Positions 1 through 7,725 of a DNA stretch of 18,783 nucleotides are shown piece by piece. Below the pieces are notes generated by a model. That model saw nothing but the letters and a program-made list of their open reading frames with translations. It was not told the origin of the DNA and did not search any database. The DNA comes from an uncultured Bacteroidaceae bacterium. GTDB taxonomy: Bacteria > Bacteroidota > Bacteroidia > Bacteroidales > Bacteroidaceae. Position numbers and translations under genes: made by a program. The stretch covers positions 1-18,783 of the forward strand of contig CAJGCU010000045.1 in assembly GCA_904501945.1 (NCBI GenBank), read 5' to 3'. Every line of letters begins with the position of its first letter. Position 1 is the first letter of the stretch.

Positions 1-1293
1 GGAAACCGTCTGTCCGGTTCCTTCCTTAGACTTATTGACTTTCAACGTATAAGATTCTGTCTGAAGCGTCTTGAATGAACGAGATTCGGTATCAAAATAA
101 GCGAATTTAACCGATGGAATCTCATAAGTTCCTGCATGGCGAGGCACAACAAGATATTCAAACTCTTTCGTTCCTTCCAAACCTGTACGGGCAAGTTGGA
201 ATTGGTCATTCACCTTAGCGTCGTATGTCTCAAAATCTTTAGGGAAATCAACCTTCGGAGTTGCGATAAGTTTCATATTACCACTACCCCTTACATTGAT
301 TTTCAGCGTGACAGCATCATTCACATCAACTTCGGTTGTACTGATACTTGATGACACAGAGAATTTTCCTACAGCTCCAGAGAAACCTTCTGGCTTCTTC
401 TCAAGTGGAGACACATTGATAGTGAGAACTGGAGTTGTAATTTTACGTTTTACTTCCACATAACCACTTTGACCATTAAAGAACGCCTCAATGGGGTCTA
501 AGTTGCGATTGCGAGTAACTACAACACCTTCATAAGTAATAGAAGGTATAGTCAATTTACCAGCCTTTTGAGGGAAAAGCAAATACTGGCTCCACACAAC
601 GGTACGATAATTGCGTCCATTATAATGTTCAAGGTCAAACTCCTTTGTGCGCGGGAGTGGAATTTCTTGTATTTGAAATCCATCAAGCGTTGGCAGTTTT
701 CCATCTAACTGTGTGAGGTCCAACAGAGTGTAAATCTTATAAGTCAGCAATATAGCCTCCTGCTCGTACACATTAGTACGAGACGCTGTTGCTGTCATAA
801 ACAAATCTTTAGAAGAAATTTGCTGGTCTGAAGACACGCTTGAAGAAGATGAAAGAGCTTCCGAAGTACGTCCACCTGCACTAGAGCCAACAGAAGCGTT
901 ACCACCTGAAGAAGGCAATACTTTCACTTGTACAGGCTTTGATTTTACGGTCTCGCCATCCACTTGTACACTTGCACTTCCAATAGTATAAGTACCTGGT
1001 TCTGTAGCTAAAAGCACAAACGTATAGACAAGGCTGCTGCTTTGTGAACTACGTCCATTTATCATCTGAAAACTGCTCTGAGAAGCCGTACTCGGCCCAT
1101 AAATTACATCAAAGCCCTCAAACTTAGGCGAAGAGAAATTACGTGCATCATGCGTGTTAACCTTAAACTGTACCCTAAATTTACCACCCGACTCCACTGT
1201 CGAAGGTGCTGATGCTTCAAATGTTATATTTCCATCGGCTAAAACATTGATGGAAAACAACATCAATATAAATATATATAGTATTCTTTTCAT
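1..1293 (-). CDS. batD: BatD family protein (Bat operon), 3' end beyond window
   Basis: The reading frame is open from ATG at 1293 to the window edge and gives 431 residues without a stop; the C-terminus lies outside. I identify it as BatD from its place after batA, batB and batC and from its architecture. Residues 1-19 are a signal peptide (MKRILYIFILMLFSINVLA). Extracytoplasmic beta-rich repeats follow, and a serine/glycine-rich linker at about 128-161 separates the first beta domain from the next. BatD proteins of this order are usually near 600 residues and end in a membrane helix, so roughly a quarter is missing here. Its molecular role in the Bat system is not established; it is thought to act in the periplasm with the VWA proteins BatA and BatB. 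There are 39 bases between batC and this start, consistent with one operon. The family call is secure from context; the exact domain count is inferred. Confidence 0.88.
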   Translation of the reverse strand, partial: MKRILYIFILMLFSINVLADGNITFEASAPSTVESGGKFRVQFKVNTHDARNFSSPKFEGFDVIYGPSTASQSSFQMINGRSSQSSSLVYTFVLLATEPGTYTIGSASVQVDGETVKSKPVQVKVLPSSGGNASVGSSAGGRTSEALSSSSSVSSDQQISSKDLFMTATASRTNVYEQEAILLTYKIYTLLDLTQLDGKLPTLDGFQIQEIPLPRTKEFDLEHYNGRNYRTVVWSQYLLFPQKAGKLTIPSITYEGVVVTRNRNLDPIEAFFNGQSGYVEVKRKITTPVLTINVSPLEKKPEGFSGAVGKFSVSSSISTTEVDVNDAVTLKINVRGSGNMKLIATPKVDFPKDFETYDAKVNDQFQLARTGLEGTKEFEYLVVPRHAGTYEIPSVKFAYFDTESRSFKTLQTESYTLKVNKSKEGTGQTVS

Positions 1294-1332
1294 CTGAAAA
1301 CTGCTTTTAAATCAACAATTCATCTCTTTTTG

Positions 1333-2061
1333 TTACCAATCTTTTTCAAGGCTCTTTCGCCGATTATTTTGAGTTTCATTCAGTTTCCGTTGAACATCCT
1401 TTTCATCTTGCTGTGCTGAATTGAGAAGTCGCTCTGCTGCCTGATCACTCATTTCATCTTTTTTCTGCTCTGGCTGCTGAGGTTGCTGTTGTTTTTGCTT
1501 CTGCTGTTCTTCTTGTTTCTGTTGTTGCTGCTCTTGTTTTTCTTGCTGTTCCTGATTCTTGTCTTCACTTTCTCCACCGCCATTTTTGTCTTGATTCTTT
1601 TTCAACTGATATTGAGCCATAGCAAGATTATAACGTGTTTCATGGTCATCGGGATTGCATCGAAGAGAACTCTTGAAATAATTGACAGAATTTTGAAATG
1701 CGCCTGCCGCATTAGCTCCTTCCTGGCGTGACGCTGCCAGTCCTTGGGCATACCATATATTACCCATATTGTGGAAATTGCGGGCTTTGCGCAATGGATC
1801 ACTTGTTCCTAAAGAATCAGCTTTCTTATAGTTTTCGTATGCCGTAGAATCCTTCATTTGCATCACATAAGCATTGCCTAAATTATAGTATGCTTCAAAT
1901 GAAGGGTTCTTCTCTATTGACTTCAGATAGAACGTCTCTGCCTCATCATACCGTTCTTGGCGATAGGCTTTATTGCCCATACGAATGAAATCGCGAGCAC
2001 TCTGAGCGACAGCAGGGAACACTGCTATGAATAATAATATGCTAAAGAAGAATCTTCTCAT
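1333..2061 (-). CDS. batC: BatC, TPR protein of the aerotolerance operon
   Basis: A 242-residue exported TPR protein. The signal peptide is residues 1-20 (MRRFFFSILLFIAVFPAVAQ). Tetratricopeptide helices run from about 22 to 150, with recognisable elements such as AYYNLGNAYVMQ and ARNFHNMGNIWYAQG. A very biased Gln/Glu/Lys tract occupies about 155-202. The C-terminal part, with AAERLLNSAQQDEKDVQRKL, resembles the conserved tail of BatC proteins. TPR proteins are scaffolds; in the Bat system BatC is taken to bring together BatA, BatB and BatD on the periplasmic side, but this is inference from family and neighbours. The start ATG directly abuts the stop of batB with no spacer, suggesting translational coupling. 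Confidence 0.9.
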   Translation of the reverse strand: MRRFFFSILLFIAVFPAVAQSARDFIRMGNKAYRQERYDEAETFYLKSIEKNPSFEAYYNLGNAYVMQMKDSTAYENYKKADSLGTSDPLRKARNFHNMGNIWYAQGLAASRQEGANAAGAFQNSVNYFKSSLRCNPDDHETRYNLAMAQYQLKKNQDKNGGGESEDKNQEQQEKQEQQQQKQEEQQKQKQQQPQQPEQKKDEMSDQAAERLLNSAQQDEKDVQRKLNETQNNRRKSLEKDW

Positions 2062-3078
2062 TTAACTAAACAATTTGATTTTTTTGAACAAATGGTTCTT
2101 TCTCTCCATAATGCACAATTCTGCAACAAGTACAAAAAACAATAGCAATGCTACAGCCACGAATTGCTCATCATAAGCAGAATACATGGAAGCTGAAATG
2201 TCTTCTTTCTGCATCTTTCCTATTTCCTGCTCCAATATTGCTTGCGCCATATTTGTCTGATCAACATGTATATACATTCCGCCACCAGCCTGTGCAATGT
2301 CTTTTCCAATCTGCTCATTCAATTTTGTTGTCACAACATTACCAGAAAGGTCCTTCTTGAAAGTTCCATCATACATCTGGATAGGTCCACCTTGTGCCGT
2401 TCCAACTGAAAGAACAAAGATTTGAATGCCCGCCTCTTTTGCCTGTTTGGCTGCCTCTATGGCTCCCGCCTCATTATCTTCTGCATCGGTAATGAGAATG
2501 AGTGCGCGACCAACATTATTCTTCTTGGAAAATCCAGCAGTCGCACGTGTTATCGCTTCTGCCACATTTGTTCCTTGTATGGATATCGTTTCGGGATTCA
2601 ACTGGTCAAGGAACATTTTTGCAGACACATAATCACTCGTCATCGGCAACAACGTGATGGCACTGCCTGCAAAAGCGACAAGTCCCACTTTATCTTCGTC
2701 AAACATTTCAACAAGCTTACTCACTATCATCTTTGACTTCTCCAATCGACTTGGACTCACATCTTGACAAAGCATTGAGTTTGAAACATCGACAGCAATA
2801 GCAATTTCTATACCAGAACGTTTTACTTCCTCATTACGTGTGCCATATTGAGGACGAGCCAGCACTAGCGAAATCAATCCAAGAGCCAGCATCATCAAAG
2901 CAAACTTCACATGACGACGTACAGGAGAAACGTCTGGCATCAGATAGCGTAACAATTCTGTATCGCCAAATTTCTTCATTTTTTGTTTCATCCCATACTG
3001 TATCAGTACATAAATGGCAGTCAACACAGGTATGAGAATCAGCAAATATAAAAATATAGGGGATGCAAATCTAAACAT
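2062..3078 (-). CDS. batB: BatB, membrane VWA-domain protein
   Basis: 338 residues. Two N-terminal membrane helices (about 8-28 and 57-74) precede a von Willebrand factor A domain, and another helix lies near the C-terminus (VAVALLLFFVLVAELCIM). The metal-ion-dependent adhesion site is complete: DVSNS at 97-101, a conserved threonine in LLPMTSDY, and an aspartate in ILITDAEDNE. This topology matches BatA/BatB proteins, in which the VWA domain is exposed to the periplasm between membrane anchors. The family is associated with MoxR ATPases, but the ligand is unknown. The start ATG is 11 bases after the batA stop. BatA and BatB are paralogues; I call this one BatB because it lies second and just before the TPR gene. 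Confidence 0.92.
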   Translation of the reverse strand: MFRFASPIFLYLLILIPVLTAIYVLIQYGMKQKMKKFGDTELLRYLMPDVSPVRRHVKFALMMLALGLISLVLARPQYGTRNEEVKRSGIEIAIAVDVSNSMLCQDVSPSRLEKSKMIVSKLVEMFDEDKVGLVAFAGSAITLLPMTSDYVSAKMFLDQLNPETISIQGTNVAEAITRATAGFSKKNNVGRALILITDAEDNEAGAIEAAKQAKEAGIQIFVLSVGTAQGGPIQMYDGTFKKDLSGNVVTTKLNEQIGKDIAQAGGGMYIHVDQTNMAQAILEQEIGKMQKEDISASMYSAYDEQFVAVALLLFFVLVAELCIMERKNHLFKKIKLFS

Positions 3079-3089
3079 AATCTTTACTT

Positions 3090-4079
3090 TTAAGGCATTC
3101 TCTTCAATACAATGGTTCTCAAAATAATCTCCAACAAGAACACAATCAGAGCCGCAAGCGCAAAGGGTTCAAAGAGTTCATTTCGACGGCTGAACTGCTT
3201 GACGCTGAACTTCGTACGTTCCAGTTTATCAATATCCTGATAGACAGCATCAAGCTCTGAATTTTCTTGAGCACGAAAATATTGTCCACCAGTTTCTGTA
3301 GAAATCTTCGTCATTGTTTCTTCATCAATCTCAACAGGCAGCATCGCTGTTCCACCTGTTGGCAGCGGATATGGCGCCATACCATTACGTCCGATACCTA
3401 TCGTATATATGCGTATGCCATACTTTTTGGCAATCTCCGCCGCTGTCAGTGGAGAAATATTACCACTATTGTTCACACCATCTGTCAACAGAATGATTAC
3501 CTTAGACTTAGCTTCACTATCCTTCAAGCGAAGAATCGCATTCATAATGCCATCGCCAATAGCTGTACCATCATCAATAATGCCACGAGCAGCCATATTG
3601 CAATCAACACTATTATAAAGATTCATGAGTACAGCATGGTCGGCAGTCAACGGACATTGCGTGTAAGCCTCGCCTGCAAACATACTCAGACCAATATTAT
3701 CATTAGGACGCTTGTCTATAAACTTCTTTGCTATCTCCTTCAGGGCCTCCACTCGATTGGGCTTAAAATCTTGTGCCAACATAGAGGTGGACACATCGAC
3801 AGCCAACATGATATCTATACCTTCCACATCTGTATTGCTCCATGAGTGCTTACTCTGGGGACGAGCCAAAATGCACACAACCAGAAATATTAGCACACAC
3901 CTCAACAAAAACGGCAAATGCATTAAGTATAAACGGAAACTTTTGGGAGTATTAGTGTATTTTGTTGTATCGGGCACCTTCAGCGATGGCAAGCTCTTCT
4001 TAAACTTGAGCACATACCACACAATGTATGGTATCAGCACCAATAGCAAAAGGAAAAAGTAAGGATTCTTAAATTCCAT
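3090..4079 (-). CDS. batA: BatA, membrane VWA-domain protein
   Basis: I place the start at the ATG at 4079 (MEFKNPYFFLL), giving 329 residues. A TTG seven codons upstream would extend the frame, but the ATG product begins right before the first membrane helix, as family members do. Membrane helices are at about 8-24 and 57-74, with another near the C-terminus (about 305-322). The VWA domain between them carries an intact MIDAS: DVSTS at 95-99, a threonine in CPLTADH, and an aspartate in ILLTDGVNNSG. BatA is the first of the paired VWA proteins of the Bacteroides aerotolerance operon, originally linked to oxygen tolerance in Bacteroides fragilis. Its target is unknown. It follows the BatD-like gene by 42 bases and precedes batB by 11. 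Confidence 0.92.
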   Translation of the reverse strand: MEFKNPYFFLLLLVLIPYIVWYVLKFKKSLPSLKVPDTTKYTNTPKSFRLYLMHLPFLLRCVLIFLVVCILARPQSKHSWSNTDVEGIDIMLAVDVSTSMLAQDFKPNRVEALKEIAKKFIDKRPNDNIGLSMFAGEAYTQCPLTADHAVLMNLYNSVDCNMAARGIIDDGTAIGDGIMNAILRLKDSEAKSKVIILLTDGVNNSGNISPLTAAEIAKKYGIRIYTIGIGRNGMAPYPLPTGGTAMLPVEIDEETMTKISTETGGQYFRAQENSELDAVYQDIDKLERTKFSVKQFSRRNELFEPFALAALIVFLLEIILRTIVLKRMP

Positions 4080-4121
4080 ATTTACAAAGATATAGGCCAA
4101 ATATTCTTTATTTCACTTCCT

Positions 4122-5213
4122 TTACATTGTCAACATATAGATTCTGTAGCAAATATATGCCAGCACTCCTATCAGCACGATTCCTGCCACAACAATACTT
4201 CCGACAAGCACCATTTTAGCAATCTTTGAACGCTTCTCCTCTACCACGATTTCCTCAGGCTGTGGCTGCTGCTCAGGTTCTTCAAGTTTTGTTTGATTGA
4301 TGTATTCAATAGCGCTGACAAGATTTCGGTCATTCTCGTTGACAAGAGTACTATACTTGGCAAACTTGACTAAATCGGCTGTTTGGAAAAGTTCACGCAA
4401 TTCAGCAATAGCCTCTTCGTCATTCACTTCCTGAAGTTTCTGAATAATCTCAAACGAAGTCATTTCCAACGCATTAAATCCATAGCGCTCCTTTATGTAC
4501 TGTCGCAACGTATCAGTCAGCTGCGTATAATATTCCTTCGAATCTTCGCTTTGCCAAATTTTATCTTCCTTTATCTGCTCTATTTTCTGCATTGCGACCT
4601 TGTGAGGTGCCACACGCTGCTTAGTGCGGATACGGCGGATGATTGGCTTATTAGTTTTTAGCCTATATATTACATATGCCAACAAACCTGCAATAATTAG
4701 CGCCATCAGCCCAAAACCAATGACATAACGCCATTCTGCCCAGTCGAAAGGTGGCGCCAGCTCCGCCTTGATAGAAAAAATACTGTCTGCATGAAGTGTA
4801 TCTATATCAAATGTCAACACTTTTAGTGCCAGTTTCTTGGACTTGTAATCTTCACCCGCCACCTTGACATTCATCTCAGGTAGGAGGTAAAGAGCTGAAT
4901 CAAAAGATGTAAAGTAATAACGACGTGACAGCATCACGCGCTTTCCATCATTCAGATAGCTTGTATCTGCATCTTCTGCTTTCACAAATTCTACTCCTGG
5001 CACAATCTGCTGCAAAGAGTCCCACTCTGGCAATTGTACATCAGCATCAGCATTTGCACTTACCTCCAGCGTTATCCCCATTCGCTGACCAATGAAGATT
5101 CTTGCTGAATCCAATTTCGCGTCAACTGTCACTTGAGCTTCTGTTTTACAAACACTTGCCAAACAACAGATTAACAATATGATAAGATACTTTATTCTAT
5201 TTATCAGAACCAT
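4122..5213 (-). CDS. BatD-like two-helix membrane protein of the Bat operon
   Basis: 363 residues, with no catalytic motif that I recognise. In order: a signal peptide at about 1-26; a periplasmic beta-strand domain (about 27-155); a membrane helix at 163-184; a charged, mainly helical cytoplasmic segment (about 185-330); and a second membrane helix at about 335-358 leaving a very short tail. The outside-TM-inside plan and the gene's position between the DUF58 and batA genes match the BatD-like or DUF4381-like proteins of many MoxR/Bat operons. The cytoplasmic segment, with TDTLRQYIKERYGFNALEMT, could contact the MoxR ATPase or the DUF58 protein; that is inference. The start is 4 bases after the DUF58 stop, which indicates co-translation. 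Confidence 0.8.
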   Translation of the reverse strand: MVLINRIKYLIILLICCLASVCKTEAQVTVDAKLDSARIFIGQRMGITLEVSANADADVQLPEWDSLQQIVPGVEFVKAEDADTSYLNDGKRVMLSRRYYFTSFDSALYLLPEMNVKVAGEDYKSKKLALKVLTFDIDTLHADSIFSIKAELAPPFDWAEWRYVIGFGLMALIIAGLLAYVIYRLKTNKPIIRRIRTKQRVAPHKVAMQKIEQIKEDKIWQSEDSKEYYTQLTDTLRQYIKERYGFNALEMTSFEIIQKLQEVNDEEAIAELRELFQTADLVKFAKYSTLVNENDRNLVSAIEYINQTKLEEPEQQPQPEEIVVEEKRSKIAKMVLVGSIVVAGIVLIGVLAYICYRIYMLTM

Positions 5214-5217
5214 CTTT

Positions 5218-6087
5218 CTAACTTCTTCTCCTAAACAAATTCATCAATGAACGAACATAATCTTCGTCTGTCCGAACAGAGATGTTATCAATATTTGATT
5301 TTGTAAAAGCGTTTTTCAACCATGCCTGATGATTCACCCACCATTCGTGATGAGCACGTCTGAGAACACTGGAAGATGTATCAATGAACGTTTCCTCTCC
5401 TGTTTCTGCATCCAACATCTTTATAATACCTACATCTGGGAGTTGCAGCATACGGCGATCATAAATCTGCAATGCCACAACATCATGACGTCGATTGGCT
5501 ACCGTCAACTGGCTCGTATAGTCCTTAGAATCAAAAAAGTCACTCAGCAAGAAAACAGTACAGCGCTTCTTGATGGCATTGGTCATAAATTCCACAGCCA
5601 GGCCAACATCCGTCCTGTTACTTTCTGGTTGAAAACCGAGCAATTCTCTGATAATAAATAAGATGTGCTTACGACCTTTTTTCGGAGGGATAAACTTTTC
5701 TATTTTGTCAGAGAAGAATATCACACCTATCTTGTCGTTATTCTGAATAGCAGAGAAAGCTAATGTTGCTGCAATCTCCGTCAGCAACTGGCGCTTCGTT
5801 TGCTTCTGGGTTCCAAAATCCAGCGAACCAGAAACATCCACAAGCAACATCACAGTCAGCTCACGCTCCTCTTCAAACACCTTCACATAAGGCTTACCCA
5901 AACGAGCTGTAACATTCCAGTCAATGTCACGAACATCATCACCATATTGATATTCACGCACTTCACTGAATGCCATACCTCTACCTTTGAAAGCGGAATG
6001 ATATTCGCCTGCAAAGATATTGTTCGAGAGACCCTTTGTCTTTATCTCGATTTTTCTGACTTTCTGTAAAAGTTCTTCGGTTTCCAT
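5218..6087 (-). CDS. DUF58 domain protein (VWA-like fold)
   Basis: 289 residues, no signal peptide or membrane helix, so probably cytoplasmic. The DUF58 signature runs from about 34 to 64: KGRGMAFSEVREYQYGDD, then RDIDWNVTARLG. A VWA-like core follows with a MIDAS-type DVSGS at 84-88, preceded by the strand VMLLV. DUF58 proteins are nearly always encoded next to MoxR AAA+ ATPases and are thought to be partners or substrates of that chaperone-like enzyme. Here the start codon overlaps the moxR stop by one base (TAATG), the tightest coupling in the operon. No biochemical activity can be assigned from sequence. Confidence 0.93.
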   Translation of the reverse strand: METEELLQKVRKIEIKTKGLSNNIFAGEYHSAFKGRGMAFSEVREYQYGDDVRDIDWNVTARLGKPYVKVFEEERELTVMLLVDVSGSLDFGTQKQTKRQLLTEIAATLAFSAIQNNDKIGVIFFSDKIEKFIPPKKGRKHILFIIRELLGFQPESNRTDVGLAVEFMTNAIKKRCTVFLLSDFFDSKDYTSQLTVANRRHDVVALQIYDRRMLQLPDVGIIKMLDAETGEETFIDTSSSVLRRAHHEWWVNHQAWLKNAFTKSNIDNISVRTDEDYVRSLMNLFRRRS

Positions 6088-7082
6088 TAAGGCACTTCAA
6101 CTTTATTCAGAATCTTGCTAATAATTTCTTCGCTAGTCACATTGCTTGCTTCAGCCTCGTATGTGAGACCTATACGATGACGAAGCACATCCTGCGCTAC
6201 AGCACGAACATCTTCGGGAATCACATACCCACGATGCTTGATGAAGGCATAAGAACGAGCCGCAAGCGCCAAATTAATGCTGGCACGTGGAGAACCGCCA
6301 AAACCTATCAATCCTTTCAACTCCTTAAGGTTGTACTTTTCTGGATAGCGTGTTGCAAAAACGATGTCTGCAATGTACTGCTCAATCTTCTCATCCAGAT
6401 AGACCTCGCGCACAACCTTACGTGCAGCCTCAATTTCTGCTGTACTCATAACGGGGCGGATGTCCTGCTTTTCACCACTAATGTTCTGGCGAATAATTCT
6501 CTTTTCTTCTTCCAGCTTTGGATAGTCAATAACTACTTTCAGCATAAAGCGGTCTACCTGCGCTTCTGGAAGCGGATAAGTACCTTCCTGTTCAATAGGG
6601 TTCTGAGTTGCCAGCACAAGGAAAGGCTTGGGAAGTTCGTAGGTATTAGTAGAGATGGTCACCTGGCGTTCCTGCATCGCTTCAAGCAAAGCTGACTGCA
6701 CTTTTGCAGGTGCACGATTAATCTCATCGGCCAAGATAAAGTTAGCAAAAATTGGGCCCTTTTTAGACTTGAACTCTCCATCTTTCTGACTGTATATCAT
6801 CGTACCAATGACATCGGCAGGAAGCAAGTCGGGAGTGAATTGAATACGGCTGAACTGCGCATCTATCAACGATGCCAATGTCTTAATAGCCTTAGTCTTT
6901 GCCAAGCCAGGCACACCTTCCAGAAGCACGTGGCCATCAGAAAGGAGTCCTAATAGAAGTGACTCAACCAGATGTTTCTGACCGATAATTGCCTGATCCA
7001 TACCAGTCATGATGTTTGTGACGAACGCGCTATGACGTTCTATTCGCTCGTTCAGCTCGCGAATATCAATAGATTCTGCCAT
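6087..7082 (-). CDS. moxR: MoxR-family AAA+ ATPase
   Basis: 331 residues, cytoplasmic, first gene of the Bat operon. AAA_3 motifs are complete: Walker A GVPGLAKTK at 56-64, Walker B FILADE at 115-120, and sensor 1 ATQN at 158-161, followed by the family-typical IEQEGTYPLPEAQVDRF. The C-terminal helical lid includes GFGGSPRASINLALAARS. MoxR ATPases are regarded as chaperone-like enzymes that help mature metal-binding or VWA-containing complexes; here the partners would be the DUF58 protein and the BatA/BatB pair. The start ATG at 7082 has an AT-rich leader without a Shine-Dalgarno sequence, which is normal for Bacteroidota. An upstream -7-type element lies at 7186-7193. Confidence 0.95.
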   Translation of the reverse strand: MAESIDIRELNERIERHSAFVTNIMTGMDQAIIGQKHLVESLLLGLLSDGHVLLEGVPGLAKTKAIKTLASLIDAQFSRIQFTPDLLPADVIGTMIYSQKDGEFKSKKGPIFANFILADEINRAPAKVQSALLEAMQERQVTISTNTYELPKPFLVLATQNPIEQEGTYPLPEAQVDRFMLKVVIDYPKLEEEKRIIRQNISGEKQDIRPVMSTAEIEAARKVVREVYLDEKIEQYIADIVFATRYPEKYNLKELKGLIGFGGSPRASINLALAARSYAFIKHRGYVIPEDVRAVAQDVLRHRIGLTYEAEASNVTSEEIISKILNKVEVP

Positions 7083-7185
7083 ATTAAATTAAAACATTTT
7101 AAAGATTTGGGCATAATTACATTCATGGTTTTCAAAATGTGCACTATCAAATAGCCCAAACCGTCCTTTTGACTTATTTTGAGTA

Positions 7186-7193
7186 CAAAATTA
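7186..7193 (-). promoter_or_regulatory. Possible -7 element (TAATTTTG) for the Bat operon
   Basis: On the minus strand this reads TAATTTTG, matching the Bacteroidota -7 consensus TAnnTTTG. It would leave a leader of about 100 bases before moxR. No TTTG sits at the expected -33 spacing, and such 8-mers are common in AT-rich DNA, so this is only a candidate. Confidence 0.3.
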
Positions 7194-7338
7194 CAAATTT
7201 TATCCCACTTCTCATCTTAAAGAATGTTAAGAAAACTTATACCACATTTTTTTTAAGAGTTATTAAAAGTTCAAACAGTAAAAAGGTACCGATTGGTATA
7301 CAAAAAGCCCCAAAAACGCTCCGTTCCACATCCAAATT

Positions 7339-7372
7339 ACGATACAAGGAAAAACGAAAAGACGATACAAGG
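7339..7372. repeat. Short direct repeat, two copies of ACGATACAAGG
   Basis: The 11-mer occurs exactly at 7339-7349 and 7362-7372, a 23-base period, inside the spacer upstream of moxR. The spacing is near two helical turns, as is seen for tandem protein-binding sites, but there is no further evidence of function. Confidence 0.4.
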
Positions 7373-7411
7373 CGCATCTATTAAGAGGTTTAGAGGGAAA
7401 CGCATCTTAAA

Positions 7412-7454
7412 GGAAAAATATGGGGCTATGCATTCTAAGTCATAACCCCATATT
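7412..7454 (-). terminator. Hairpin terminator downstream of the HU-LysM gene
   Basis: AATATGGGG at 7417-7425 pairs perfectly with CCCCATATT at 7446-7454. After a C/A mismatch, TATG and CATA extend the stem, leaving a 10-base loop (7431-7440). Read on the minus strand, the stem runs straight into a short T run (TTTTT, then CC), so it would end transcripts arriving from the ftsY-rimO-HU unit. It lies about 270 bases after the last stop codon, which is unusually far. On the plus strand no T tract follows. Confidence 0.6.
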
Positions 7455-7518
7455 CATAAAAAATATCATGGGAAATTTCCACCTACAGCCTTTCTCAAGT
7501 GGCTACCATCTGAAAGAG

Positions 7519-7653
7519 TTACAGATTCATCAAAACTGCCTGAACTGCTTCCACTGGAGTTAAGTTGTATCTAAATACGGCTTCCAACTCTCTGGAGATT
7601 TCTCTAGTACCTTTTTTACCCTTATGATATTCCCATATGTCTTCAGCAGCCAT
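7519..7653 (-). CDS. Doubtful 44-codon ORF or coding remnant
   Basis: ATG at 7653 to TAA at 7519 encodes 44 residues, beginning MAAEDIWEYHKGKKGTREIS. The composition is protein-like and helical. A TGA sits directly before the ATG. A second minus-strand frame over about 7555-7680 is also open and protein-like (it contains ADEWLLKTYGNIIRV) but has no start codon. Two overlapping open frames without a clear start suggest a decayed gene at least as much as a live small gene. I recognise no family. Confidence 0.2.
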   Translation of the reverse strand: MAAEDIWEYHKGKKGTREISRELEAVFRYNLTPVEAVQAVLMNL

Positions 7654-7725
7654 TCATCTGCTTGCTTCTTGTATTCTGCTTAAATCATTGCTTAAGAAGA
7701 TGTATAAGTAGTGGCAAATTGCCAA

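Larger units (their letters stand above)
7083..7725. other. 643-base intergenic stretch between the HU-LysM gene and moxR
   Basis: No convincing gene lies here. From low to high coordinates it holds the candidate moxR promoter (7186-7193), an AT-rich segment, two copies of ACGATACAAGG (7339-7349 and 7362-7372), a pair of related CGCATCT-type words (starting at 7373 and 7401), a strong hairpin (7417-7454), and about 200 bases with codon-like texture on the minus strand (7519-7680), including a 44-codon ORF. I see no transposase, tRNA or rRNA sequence. The long spacer separates two transcription units that run in the same direction. Confidence 0.6.

Noticed and set aside
1483..1731. Plus-strand ORF rich in leucine and phenylalanine that looks like a membrane protein
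   Set aside because: It is the complement of the Gln/Lys-rich tract of batC; the hydrophobic look is a codon mirror effect.
4080..4100. TTG start seven codons upstream of the chosen batA ATG
   Set aside because: The extension adds residues before the membrane helix that are not family-like, and the ATG start is standard.
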